Below are positions 44,029 to 52,579 of a stretch of DNA of 64,000 nt, piece by piece. The translations under genes and the position numbers were made by a program. Under the pieces are notes generated by a model that was not told the origin of the DNA, searched no databases, and was given only the letters and a program-made list of their open reading frames with translations. The DNA is from Pontivivens insulae (GTDB lineage: Bacteria; Pseudomonadota; Alphaproteobacteria; Rhodobacterales; Rhodobacteraceae). The DNA is taken from the NCBI RefSeq assembly GCF_900302495.1, contig NZ_OMKW01000001.1, positions 1,054,001-1,118,000 of the forward strand, read 5' to 3'. Numbering within the stretch: the stretch's first letter is position 1; the number at the start of each line of letters is the position of its first letter.

Positions 44029-45057
44029 TCAGCGCCCTCCTTGAATGCCGCGCAGCAGCACGGTCTTGGAAATGACACCGACAGGCACCCCCGCGTCTTC
44101 GACGACAAGCGGATCGTCAGTGCCGACCGAGACGTCGATCAGAGTGTCGAGATCACTTTCCCCATCGACGCGGATCGCACCTTCCGGCACGCCAGAGCCA
44201 TTGAGCGGCTGCATTATTGTATGAGCCTTCACCAGCTTCAGGCGGCTGATCCCCTGCACGAATTCACGTACGTAGTCGTCGGCGGGGGCTGTCACGATTT
44301 CCTCTGGCGTTCCGATTTGAACGATGACGCCGTCTTTCATGATAGCGATACGCGTACCAATGCGAATTGCTTCGTCGAGATCGTGGGTGATGAAGAGCGT
44401 GGACTTGTTCAGGTCGCGCACAAGTGTCTTGAACTGATCCTGCAATTGAAGGCGGATAAGCGGATCGAGCGCGGAGAACGGCTCATCCATGAGAAGGATT
44501 TCGGGATCGGAGGCGAGCGCGCGGGCTATCCCCACCCGCTGCTGCATCCCCCCCGACAACTCCTTGGGCAGACGATCCTCATAGCCCGCAAGGTCCACGA
44601 GGCTCAGACAGTGATCCGAGATCGCCCAGCGTTTCGACTTAGGGATTTTGCGAATCTCGAGCGGGTAGGCGACATTCTCGCGGACCGAGCGGTGCGGCAT
44701 CAGCGCCATGTGCTGGAACACCATTCCGATATGGCGGGCGCGCATCTCGCGCAGCGCGACCTTGCCCATCGCGCCCACATCCTCGCCCAGCACGCGGATC
44801 TTCCCCGCGGACGGCTCGATCAGGCGGTTGACGTGGCGCACCAGCGTCGACTTGCCGGAACCAGAGAGCCCCATGATGCAGAAGATCTCGCCCCGCGCGA
44901 CCTCGAAGGAGGCGTCGCGCACTCCGATCACGGTCCTGTATTTCGAAAGCGCCTCGGCCTTCGTCAGTTCGGATGACTGCGCATCCGCAATCGTTTCCTG
45001 CGCCCTCGGGCCGAAGACCTTCCAGACGTTCGCGAGTTCAACAACGGTTTCCGCCAC
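44029..45057 (-). CDS. proV: Betaine-type ABC transporter ATPase
   Basis: The 342-residue ATPase has Walker A (GLSGSGKST), signature LSGGMQQRVGIARAL and Walker B (ILLMDEPFSALD), plus a C-terminal CBS-like region (TLIDVSVGTDDPLVVEDAGV) as in ProV/OpuAA. Those CBS domains usually sense osmotic strength. It follows a hairpin that separates it from the binding-protein gene. Confidence 0.94.
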   Translation of the reverse strand: MAETVVELANVWKVFGPRAQETIADAQSSELTKAEALSKYRTVIGVRDASFEVARGEIFCIMGLSGSGKSTLVRHVNRLIEPSAGKIRVLGEDVGAMGKVALREMRARHIGMVFQHMALMPHRSVRENVAYPLEIRKIPKSKRWAISDHCLSLVDLAGYEDRLPKELSGGMQQRVGIARALASDPEILLMDEPFSALDPLIRLQLQDQFKTLVRDLNKSTLFITHDLDEAIRIGTRIAIMKDGVIVQIGTPEEIVTAPADDYVREFVQGISRLKLVKAHTIMQPLNGSGVPEGAIRVDGESDLDTLIDVSVGTDDPLVVEDAGVPVGVISKTVLLRGIQGGR

Positions 45058-45071
45058 CGGAATGTCCCCTC

Positions 45072-45118
45072 AAAAACAGTCGCGGCGGGGATGCAATACT
45101 GGCCTGCACCCCTGCCGC
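45072..45118 (-). terminator. Hairpin after the binding-protein gene
   Basis: On the minus strand GCGGC-A-GGGGTGCA pairs with TGCATCCCC-GCCGC around a nine-base loop, with one bulged A, followed by a T5 run. This looks like a partial terminator that would raise binding-protein expression over the membrane components. Confidence 0.65.
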
Positions 45119-45127
45119 ATCGTCAGA

Positions 45128-46084
45128 TTACTCGCCAGTCAGCCAGCCGAGGACGATGTCCTCATTTGCTGCAACCCAATCGGCGGCGAATTGCTCGACC
45201 GGAACATCGTTGACCGAAAGTTCGAACCCGGCCTCGGAAAGAACTTCCGGCGGCATGGAATAATTGTCGAGCATTGCGGCAACTTCCGGGTAATTCTCGC
45301 GAATGTTAGCGGCATAGTGCAGGTGCAGCTTCGCGCCGTTCCACGCGGTGGAGGCTTCGGAGAGTTCCAGCCAGTTCGGATCGTCGGTCGGCTGAACGAT
45401 GTTCCAAGTATCTGGGTCATGCTCTGGCTCGTCGAGATAGACGAGATCGTAAGCCACGAAGATAAAATGAGGCTCATAGCAGAACCCGATCCACGGCTCG
45501 TCATTGTTGGCCGCAGTGCCCAGTTCACCCCATGCAACGGTGCCGTCATACTGGCGCAGATCCATCGTCTGGTCGTAGCCATATGATTTCGCGCGTACCT
45601 GCTCGATCACAGTGGAGGCCCAGCCGGGCGCTCCGATCCACACTTCGGGGGTGCCGTCGCCGTCACGGTCGAAGATACCGATCTTGTCTGGGTCGGTCAG
45701 GTCGTCGATGGAGGTGATGCCGTAGGTGTCAGCGGTGTGCTGAGTAACGCACATACCCTGCACGGCCTGCACCGGGTTCTGGTTGGCTACAACCGTGCCG
45801 GCTTCCTGAACATAGGTGTTGTGAAGGTTCGCTTGGTTGGGCAGCCAAACTTCGGGGTGTAGGTGCATAGAGCCTGCATCCATTGCTTCAAAGATGATCG
45901 GGTTGGTGCCGTTCTGAAGCTCGACCTCAAGGCCGAAATTCTCCTCGATCACGATCTTGAGGATGTTGGACGTGGCATTTGCCGCCGGCCAGTTTGGAAC
46001 GCCGAGCACGAGGTCCTGCGCATGGGCGCCGCCTGCCACCATCGGCAGGGCCGCCGCTACGAGAAGGGTCTTCTTGAGGGTCAT
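45128..46084 (-). CDS. proX: Betaine-type ABC substrate-binding protein (ProX/OpuAC type)
   Basis: The 318-residue protein has a signal peptide (to about residue 22) and the OpuAC fold: VLGVPNWPAANATSNILKIV, HLHPEVWLPNQANL with its aromatic ligand, and EPWIGFCYEPHFIF. A DRDGDGTPEVW loop has the pattern of an EF-hand-like calcium site. Ligands of this family carry quaternary ammonium or sulfonium groups; here, with a sulfonate operon, a zwitterionic sulfonate is plausible. Confidence 0.92.
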   Translation of the reverse strand: MTLKKTLLVAAALPMVAGGAHAQDLVLGVPNWPAANATSNILKIVIEENFGLEVELQNGTNPIIFEAMDAGSMHLHPEVWLPNQANLHNTYVQEAGTVVANQNPVQAVQGMCVTQHTADTYGITSIDDLTDPDKIGIFDRDGDGTPEVWIGAPGWASTVIEQVRAKSYGYDQTMDLRQYDGTVAWGELGTAANNDEPWIGFCYEPHFIFVAYDLVYLDEPEHDPDTWNIVQPTDDPNWLELSEASTAWNGAKLHLHYAANIRENYPEVAAMLDNYSMPPEVLSEAGFELSVNDVPVEQFAADWVAANEDIVLGWLTGE

Positions 46085-46111
46085 TCTAGGTCTCCACTGT
46101 TGAAAGGGTCG

Positions 46112-46864
46112 TCATGTTTCATCCGCAACTTCCGCGACCCTTGCGGAGCTGCCGTCGGTCGAACCCGGTTCGGGCACGGCCGTATTCAGAGAGAAGCGCA
46201 CGATCTCCGCGACCAGCAGGTCGATCGTGTCGAAGACCGGGATGTCGAACTCGGCAAGCGCGTCCGCCAGAAGCGAGAATTCCGAGCAGCTGATGGCGAT
46301 GGCATCAGCGCCGTCGTCGCGCAGATGCGTTGCCAGTGTGCGCAGTTGGGTGCGCGCGGCCTCATGAACTCCCCGCGCCTTGACGTCGCGCACAAGCTCG
46401 AGCGCTTCGTGGCGGGGGTGGACAGCCGACAAGCCGCGCGCCGCAAGGGGCGCGTCATAGACACTTGCCCGAGCAAGGGCAGGCGAGCCCAGAAGGCCCA
46501 TCCGCGCCACTTGCGGGAGGCGGCTGGCGTGATCCGCTGAAAGCGCCACCATGTCGATGAAGGGAACCGTCGCCGCTGCACGGATCGCCGGTGCATAGGC
46601 ATGAGCGGTATTGCATGGCATCGCGAGCGCCAAGGCGCCAGCGCGTTCCAGATCACGCGTCATGCGCGCGAGAACCGGTCCCGGATCCTCCCCGCGCCCC
46701 TCGACGATGGCCGCAATGCGGGAGGGTACTTGAGAGTTTTGATGAACGATGAGCGGCACATGGTCCGCATCATCGGCTCCATCGACCGCCGCTATCACCC
46801 GCTGCATCAGGTCGATGGTCGCCGCCGGTCCCATTCCACCAAGGATGCCAACCGCCCGCTTCAT
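46112..46864 (-). CDS. Aspartate/glutamate racemase-family protein
   Basis: The 250-residue protein begins [20 protein letters not shown] and has both catalytic Cys segments, MPCNTAHAYAP and ISCSEFSLL. Such enzymes racemise Asp or Glu without cofactor. In this operon the substrate could be cysteate (a sulfonate analogue of aspartate), interconverting D- and L-cysteate so that CuyA can use both. That role is inferred. The start overlaps the preceding stop. Confidence 0.9.
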   Translation of the reverse strand: MKRAVGILGGMGPAATIDLMQRVIAAVDGADDADHVPLIVHQNSQVPSRIAAIVEGRGEDPGPVLARMTRDLERAGALALAMPCNTAHAYAPAIRAAATVPFIDMVALSADHASRLPQVARMGLLGSPALARASVYDAPLAARGLSAVHPRHEALELVRDVKARGVHEAARTQLRTLATHLRDDGADAIAISCSEFSLLADALAEFDIPVFDTIDLLVAEIVRFSLNTAVPEPGSTDGSSARVAEVADET

Positions 46865-48066
46865 GCCGCTATCACCTCGCGTTGGAGGACATGGCCTATC
46901 ACCGCCACGATATGCGCGCAGTCGTCCAGATCGAAGGTCAGTGGCACCCGTATGTCGAGCAGCGTCGAGAGAACTTCATCCGTCCGGGGAAGGTCCTGCC
47001 GACCGGCATAGCGCCAGGATCGGTGGGCAGAGGTGAAACCCACCGGATCCTCGTTACCAAACCATTTGAGCTCGACGCCCAGCTCCGCCGCCGCCGCCAC
47101 GATCGCGCGCATCGTTTGTACGTTCGCACCGGGAAGACGGAACTGGACGGACGAACCGACATAAGATTCTGCTGCCGGACGCCTGGGAAGGGCAACGCCC
47201 GGCAGCTGCCCCAATCCCGATGCCAGCGCATCGTGGCGGGTGTTCCAGCGCGCGATCGCATCCTCAATGGCTTCCAGTTGCGGAAGCAGGATCGCGGCGC
47301 GCAGCGCGTCCATTCGGGCGGACATGTTTGGGGTATCAAGACGGATGTCGCTGAAAGCCTCCCGCTGGGGCGCAGCGCCGTGGCGATCAAATAGCATATA
47401 GCTGCCCGAGAGGATGATTGCCCGCGCCATTAATTCGGGATCGTCACTTGTCAGCAAGCCGCCCTCACCGGAGTTGAGATGCTTGTACGTCTGCGTGGAA
47501 AAGCAGCCAAACGCACCGAACGACCCGCTGCGCTCACCTTTCCAGCGCGCACCCATCGTATGCGCACAATCCTCGATGAGCGGCAGGTCTGCTTCGCGAC
47601 AGATTCGCGCCAGCCGATCCATGTCGCACAGATGCCCGCGCATATTTGACAGCATCAGAGCCGCTGGACGGTTGGCGGCAATCTTGCGTTCCAGATCCGC
47701 GAAATCGAGAACGAGATCCTCTGTTATCTCAACCAACAAAGGCTTTGCTCCGACCGCGGCGATGGCGCCGGGTACAGGCGCGAGAGTGAAGGCATTCGTT
47801 AGAACCGTGTCGCCCGGCCCGACTCCAAGGGCGCGCAGTGCAATCGACATCGCCTGCCCCCCGGACGCGAGCGCAAGGCAATAGGTGCTGCCCTGCCAGT
47901 CGGCATAGGTCTGCTCCAGAAGGCCCACGGGGCCCAACTCTCCTGGCAGCAGATTGTAGCGATGCAGCCGCCCGCTCCTCATCACCTCAATGGCAGCCTC
48001 GATCCCCGCCTGGGGGATTGGCTCCTGCTGAGTGAAGGATTTCATGAACGGCTGCATCTGTATCAC
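46861..48066 (-). CDS. DegT/DnrJ/EryC1-family PLP enzyme
   Basis: The 401-residue protein has the aminotransferase fold of this family: [40 protein letters not shown] and the PLP Lys in [16 protein letters not shown]. It may transaminate sulfopyruvate or a sulfonated aldehyde, making cysteate or cysteinolate. The GTG at 48066 overlaps the cuyA stop; an ATG three codons later is an alternative. DegT enzymes more often act on sugars, so its presence in a sulfonate operon is unusual. Confidence 0.88.
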   Translation of the reverse strand: MIQMQPFMKSFTQQEPIPQAGIEAAIEVMRSGRLHRYNLLPGELGPVGLLEQTYADWQGSTYCLALASGGQAMSIALRALGVGPGDTVLTNAFTLAPVPGAIAAVGAKPLLVEITEDLVLDFADLERKIAANRPAALMLSNMRGHLCDMDRLARICREADLPLIEDCAHTMGARWKGERSGSFGAFGCFSTQTYKHLNSGEGGLLTSDDPELMARAIILSGSYMLFDRHGAAPQREAFSDIRLDTPNMSARMDALRAAILLPQLEAIEDAIARWNTRHDALASGLGQLPGVALPRRPAAESYVGSSVQFRLPGANVQTMRAIVAAAAELGVELKWFGNEDPVGFTSAHRSWRYAGRQDLPRTDEVLSTLLDIRVPLTFDLDDCAHIVAVIGHVLQREVIAA

Positions 48067-49097
48067 TCGGCGGCAAGCATGGGCTGATCACCCGCAACGC
48101 CATATTCGAAGCGCTGTGCATAACCAAACAGACCGACCGCGCCACCCGTGTGAAGGAAGACGACATTCTCGTCCCCGTTGAAATGGCCGCGACGAACCAG
48201 ATCGATAAGCCCGGCGCCACCCTTTCCGGAATAGACCGGATCAAGGAGGATGCCCTCAAGCCGCGCGAACGTTTCGATCGCCGCAGTTCCGCCTTCGGTT
48301 GGGATGCCGTAACCTTGGCCTACGTAGTCGGTATTGGCGACTACATCCTCCCGCGCGACGACGCCGGCGCAGCCAAGTTTTTCTGCCGTGGCGCAGGCAA
48401 GCTTATAGACGTTCTCTTCCTGCTTTCGCTGCGGGGCGCGGGTGCCAATGCCCAAAAGTGGGATCTGTGCATTGATTGCCTTCAGACCGGCAATGAGGCC
48501 CGCCTGTGTCCCGGCCGAGCCAGTGGCATGGACAATCCGGTCGATCTTGAGGCCTATCGCGTTGGCCTGGCTCACGATCTCCATCGCGCAATTGGCATAG
48601 CCGAGTGCACCTGTCGGGTTCGAGCCGCCGCCAGGGATGGTGTAAACTCTGCGCCCTTTCGCGCGCATCTCCTCCGCACGCTCCTCCATGAGGGCAGGCA
48701 TGTCCGCACCGCCCGGATGTTTTTCGGACGTTGCACCGTGAAGGAAATCGAGGAAGACATTGCCGCCACCATTGTAGTCGAAGTCGTCATACCCGGTGCG
48801 GTCCTCGAGAAGCACATGGCAGTCCATGCCCAGCCGGGCAGCGAATGCGGCGGTCTGGCGAGCGTGATTGGACTGCGTCGCACCTTGTGTCATCACCAGA
48901 TCGGCATCTTGCTCCTGTGCCTCAGCCATCAAGAATTCGAGCTTCCGCGTTTTGTTTCCTCCGGTGGACAAGCCCGTGCAGTCGTCCCGCTTGATCCAGA
49001 GTCTGGGACCACCAAGCTCGTTGCTGAGGCGGTCCATCGGTTCAAGCGCGGTCGGGAGATGCGCCATTCGAATGCGCGGGAAACGGGCGAGATGCAT
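48063..49097 (-). CDS. cuyA: L-cysteate sulfo-lyase-like (CuyA, D-cysteine-desulfhydrase family)
   Basis: The 344-residue PLP enzyme starts [20 protein letters not shown] and has the PLP Lys in [12 protein letters not shown], the region [14 protein letters not shown] and a phosphate-binding [12 protein letters not shown]. CuyA splits L-cysteate into pyruvate, ammonia and sulfite. Resemblance to the Ruegeria pomeroyi enzyme is strong from memory, including the opening residues. It is the first gene of the operon, with a divergent LysR gene. D-cysteine desulfhydrase or ACC deaminase activity is the alternative. Confidence 0.87.
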   Translation of the reverse strand: MHLARFPRIRMAHLPTALEPMDRLSNELGGPRLWIKRDDCTGLSTGGNKTRKLEFLMAEAQEQDADLVMTQGATQSNHARQTAAFAARLGMDCHVLLEDRTGYDDFDYNGGGNVFLDFLHGATSEKHPGGADMPALMEERAEEMRAKGRRVYTIPGGGSNPTGALGYANCAMEIVSQANAIGLKIDRIVHATGSAGTQAGLIAGLKAINAQIPLLGIGTRAPQRKQEENVYKLACATAEKLGCAGVVAREDVVANTDYVGQGYGIPTEGGTAAIETFARLEGILLDPVYSGKGGAGLIDLVRRGHFNGDENVVFLHTGGAVGLFGYAQRFEYGVAGDQPMLAAE

Positions 49098-49172
49098 CGG
49101 TGTGCTCCTTGACTGGTTGCCTGAATTAATCCGCTCGGGCCCCTAATGGTCAAATGCACACTTGTCTTTATA

Positions 49173-49189
49173 TATGCGTATCTTGCATA
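49173..49189. promoter_or_regulatory. LysR-type operator before the cuyA operon
   Basis: TATGC-N7-GCATA is a perfect inverted repeat that contains the T-N11-A core (49175 to 49187) expected of LysR boxes. It lies 9 bases before the regulator's ATG and about 75 bases before cuyA. Confidence 0.62.
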
Positions 49190-49197
49190 AACACTAT

Positions 49198-50103
49198 ATG
49201 AGACTAGATTGGCTTGAAGACGTGATCGCCCTACTCGACACTGGCGGAGTTGCTGAGGCGGCAAAGGCACGTAACATCACGCAGCCGGCATTTTCGCGCC
49301 GCATGCGGGCGCTGGAGGATGTACTCGGGATCGCAATAGTGGACCGCACCGCACGTCCCTCGGGACCTACGGAGGCGGTACGCGATCATTCCGATCGGCT
49401 ACGCCGACTCGCGGACGAACAACGGGCATTGATGGCCGCTATCCGGCAGGCGCAAGCCACTGGAGCACCACAGCTTGTCCTCGTCTGCCAGCATGCGATT
49501 ACTACTTCGCTTGGCCCGCGCATTGTGGCCAACCTACGTGATAGCAAGATTAACAGTGTCCGACTGAGGTCGGCTAATCGCAGCGAATGCGAGGCCGTTC
49601 TCTTCGCAGGAGGGGCAGCACTTTCTCTCACCTATCAGATGGAAAGTGAACCGACACGTGCAACCCCCGCGTTGCTGAAACGGGAAGTGCTGGGTAGCGA
49701 TCAATTGGTGGCAGTAGCAGGTGCCAATCATGCTAAGTCTCAGATGTGGCAGATGCACCAGGGGCGTCTACAGATCATCGGCTATCCATCAGACGTATTT
49801 CTTGGGGCAGTCTTTTCTCGCCATATTGCGCCGGGGCTTACGCAACAGGGCGAGCTCTCCGTGGCAGCCGAGACTGCGCTGACCCCTGCAGCACTTCAAA
49901 TGGCACGGGCGGGGATAGGCATTGCCTGGGTGCCGCTTGCCCTTGCGGGCGAAGGCATCGAGGACGGCTCCCTGATCAATCTGTCGGATGAGCTGGGCTC
50001 CGCGGAAATGCAGATCGTCGCGCACGGTTGGGCTGAAAGCGACAGCCTGATGATCAGGCAAGCCTGGTTAAAACTTGCGCACTTGATGAAAGCGGCCTCA
50101 TGA
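49198..50103 (+). CDS. LysR-family regulator of the sulfonate operon
   Basis: The ~301-residue protein starts MRLDWLEDVIALLDTGGVAE and has a LysR helix-turn-helix (AAKARNITQPAFSRRMRALE) and an effector domain (ALTPAALQMARAGIGIAWVP). It is divergent from cuyA and is its likely regulator, comparable to CuyR. The ATG at 49198 is preferred over frames open 12 codons upstream because those would cross the operator. Confidence 0.92.
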   Translation: MRLDWLEDVIALLDTGGVAEAAKARNITQPAFSRRMRALEDVLGIAIVDRTARPSGPTEAVRDHSDRLRRLADEQRALMAAIRQAQATGAPQLVLVCQHAITTSLGPRIVANLRDSKINSVRLRSANRSECEAVLFAGGAALSLTYQMESEPTRATPALLKREVLGSDQLVAVAGANHAKSQMWQMHQGRLQIIGYPSDVFLGAVFSRHIAPGLTQQGELSVAAETALTPAALQMARAGIGIAWVPLALAGEGIEDGSLINLSDELGSAEMQIVAHGWAESDSLMIRQAWLKLAHLMKAAS

Positions 50104-50115
50104 GATCTGTGATGC

Positions 50116-51111
50116 TTATTCGTCCGCTATCCATTGGTCGATCAAGGACTGATTAGCGCTGATCCAGTCATCCACGACATATTCAAGGCCGATATCCTTG
50201 ACCTGCGCCAAAAAAATCATTTCCGTCATTTCCTCACCTGACAGTCCAAAGCGGGAAAGCAGCCGTGCGACGTCCGGATGGCTTTCCCGAAGCCGGGTGG
50301 CGTAGCTTACCTGGACATCCTTGATCACGTCGGCGGACCGAATGTTGCTGTCCTCGATCCACGTCGCACTCTCCTCTGGAGAAACAAGTTGCCAGAGGGC
50401 TGGATCATGTGGTGGCTCATCAAGCACGGTGATGTAGTCTAGCGCGAACCACATATGCGGCTGGTAACAATAGAAGAGGACGGGTTCCTGCGCAGCAATC
50501 CGATTCAAAAGAACCGTTTGCCAATCCTCCTCAGACAACAAGACAGGATCAAGTTGTCGGGAGAGATCATATCCCTCCATCTTCACCTGCATCACGCGGG
50601 TGGAGGCCCAGCCTTCGGCCCCCAGCCAGATTTCCCCCCGTCCGTCGTCGTCAAGGTCGAACAGTGCGGCGACCTCGGGGTCGGTCAGTTGGCTCACGCT
50701 GTCGACACCCAATTGGGTCTCGACATATTGTGGAACGCATATACCGTCGATGCCTGGATAACTGGTTCCCGAAAGGGCAAGTGCACCACTGTCAAGACCG
50801 GGCTGAACCCAGAATGCCTGGTTCGGCATCCAGGTATCTGCATGCAGATCGAGCGTCGGCGTTTCACTCAGAATGCCATCGAAGATTTCAGCATTGGTAC
50901 CGGGAACCCGCTCCACGGACAGGCCAAGCCGTTCATTGATGATGCGCTCGAGCATGAGCGAAACCAGCTCGCCGGCAAACCAGTTGGGCTGACCGATGCG
51001 GACTGTTTGCTCCTGCGTGAAAGCAGGCGGGGTAGCGCTCACAGCGACCAGCAATGCGATCGCCAACCCGTTCCCCCGCCGACCGGCTTTCCCCCTCCGG
51101 CTTCCCGTCAT
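50116..51111 (-). CDS. Second betaine-type substrate-binding protein (orphan)
   Basis: The ~331-residue protein starts MTGSRRGKAGRRGNGLAIAL with a signal peptide (arginine-rich N-region, possibly Tat-like but without a clear twin-Arg consensus) and the OpuAC fold: IGQPNWFAGELVSLMLERII, LHADTWMPNQAF and EPVLFYCYQPHMWF. It also carries an acidic DLDDDGRGEIW loop like the other binding protein. No permease or ATPase accompanies it, so it may feed the transporter at 42438-46084 with another ligand. It converges on the LysR gene. Confidence 0.88.
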   Translation of the reverse strand: MTGSRRGKAGRRGNGLAIALLVAVSATPPAFTQEQTVRIGQPNWFAGELVSLMLERIINERLGLSVERVPGTNAEIFDGILSETPTLDLHADTWMPNQAFWVQPGLDSGALALSGTSYPGIDGICVPQYVETQLGVDSVSQLTDPEVAALFDLDDDGRGEIWLGAEGWASTRVMQVKMEGYDLSRQLDPVLLSEEDWQTVLLNRIAAQEPVLFYCYQPHMWFALDYITVLDEPPHDPALWQLVSPEESATWIEDSNIRSADVIKDVQVSYATRLRESHPDVARLLSRFGLSGEEMTEMIFLAQVKDIGLEYVVDDWISANQSLIDQWIADE

Positions 51112-51135
51112 GCCGTTACCCTCATACCTGATCAA

Positions 51136-51578
51136 AATTGGTAGTCATATCGGTGACCGTGCACCTGCAAGCTTGGTGCGTCTAATAAATTGTCCGCATC
51201 AAATATGCCCTTTTTGCACTTTAGTGCGCTTCAGAAGTCCGCATATGTCGATCTAGTCTTTTGTGTTGCGTCGAGCATTCCTTGGCAGCATCTGGGAGCA
51301 TTGAGCCGTGGGCGGCCCTAGCCGACATTGGGGCAGGGGACTCGATGCTGCATCGCAGTTCCCGAAACCAGCCCTTCGCTGCGGTGCCGTACATTTAATC
51401 GTTCAAAGTTCAGCTATGCGCTAAAATGCCGCCATGCGGGGAGAGGCTTTGAAGGCGAGTAGGTAGGTTTCACAATGTAGCCAATCCACGTATCTGAGCG
51501 AGGTCAGGAACTTGCTGGTATGCTAACAAGCTTCCAATTCAGCAATTGGGAGGCGGCAAACGGAGTCTTTCTTCGTCA
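51136..51578. other. Intergenic region with possible operator and repeat
   Basis: It holds the promoter side of the orphan binding-protein gene, including a perfect GCACT-TT-AGTGC repeat at 51216-51227 that could be an operator, and the B repeat at 51320-51440. No gene is supported. Confidence 0.55.
51320..51440 (+). repeat. Dispersed intergenic repeat, module B
   Basis: It begins AGCCGACATTGGGGCAGGGG, continues ACTCGATGCTGCATCGCAG, and includes CCCTTCGCTGCGGTGCCG, TTTAATCG and a terminal AAAATGCCGCCATGCG. It lies between the orphan binding-protein promoter and the end of the GntR gene. Confidence 0.88.
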
Positions 51579-52259
51579 CTAATCGTCAAAATAGGTTCGG
51601 TGCGTAGTATAGATTGCTTCGATTGTTGGAGTGAGACGACTAAGGTGCAGACGAAGGGTCTTGTCGGCATTTGCCGTGTCGCCGGACATGATCGCCTCAA
51701 GCAAGAGTTGATGATCCTCGTAAAGGAGCTCCATCGCTTCCTTGCTTGTGAGAGCTAGCATGCAAAGTCGATCTACTTGCGCTTTGTTGGCTGCGATCAG
51801 GTCAAAGGCAAACGCCTGGTTTGCGGACTGGCATAGCAGTCGGTGGAATTCATAGTCTAACTCATGGAACCGGTCGGCCTCACCTGATGAAATCGCATCG
51901 GCCTGCGCTTTCATATTCGCCTTCAGCTTGGGATCAATGGACGTGTCGCGTCCCGCGGAAGCCGTCCTGACAACCTCAAGCTCGATGGCAGAGCGAACGA
52001 AACGCGCATTCGCAATTAACTCTCTTGAGAATGGGCGGACCACGGTCGCTCTTTGCGGTCGTACCAACAGGAGGTTGAGCCCAGCCAGACGGGTGAAGGC
52101 TTCACGTACAGGTTGCCGCGAATAACCAAAGGCCTTTGCGGTCTCAGTTTCGGAAATCTTGGTGCCGGGTAAAAGCTCAAGCTTCGTGATCTGATCAAAG
52201 AGTTGCTGAAAGACCAGATCGCTGCCGGTTGTCCGCTCTAGGGTGCCGATTTCTGCCAT
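51579..52259 (-). CDS. GntR-family regulator, FadR (FCD) subfamily
   Basis: The 226-residue protein has a winged helix (LELLPGTKISETETAKAFGY, RQPVREAFTRLAGLN) and an FCD domain with metal-site pattern (ELDYEFHRLLCQSAN). It is divergent from the uronate operon, its likely target; uronate-related operons are frequently controlled by FadR-type GntR proteins (UxuR, ExuR). The start has GGCACTTC upstream rather than a strong ribosome site. Confidence 0.93.
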   Translation of the reverse strand: MAEIGTLERTTGSDLVFQQLFDQITKLELLPGTKISETETAKAFGYSRQPVREAFTRLAGLNLLLVRPQRATVVRPFSRELIANARFVRSAIELEVVRTASAGRDTSIDPKLKANMKAQADAISSGEADRFHELDYEFHRLLCQSANQAFAFDLIAANKAQVDRLCMLALTSKEAMELLYEDHQLLLEAIMSGDTANADKTLRLHLSRLTPTIEAIYTTHRTYFDD

Positions 52260-52579
52260 GACGTGTGAAGTGCCTTTCTATGGTTTGCGAGTTTGGCAGA
52301 CCAGAACCTAGCGTATCAGAGGTCGCTTTGGGTTACTAGGCTGCCAAATTTATTCAACAATCTCAATGAATATGCGCTGTTTCGGAAGGCTTGATCCGGA
52401 TTTTATGTTGACTAGTATCCAAGTTAGCTTGTTAATTCCGGATATCAATCAGAAGTTCGCTCCTGTGGCGTGCGCCGTCAAAACCGGACCTAAGCGTCAG
52501 CTCGAGCGAATTTTCTGAGGATATCCGTTGGTCGGAAAAGGCTGACGCAAAAATGACTAAAGCTGATCGGGAGGACACA
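52260..52579. other. Divergent control region of the uronate operon
   Basis: About 320 bases between the GntR gene and dctP. A plausible sigma-70 promoter is at 52408-52436 and AT-rich sequence surrounds it. An operator palindrome could not be pinned down. Confidence 0.5.
52408..52436 (+). promoter_or_regulatory. Candidate sigma-70 promoter for the uronate operon
   Basis: TTGACT (52408-52413), a 17-base spacer and GTTAAT (52431-52436) match the -35/-10 consensus at five of six and four of six positions. The site is 144 bases before the dctP start, so a substantial leader would result. Confidence 0.5.
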
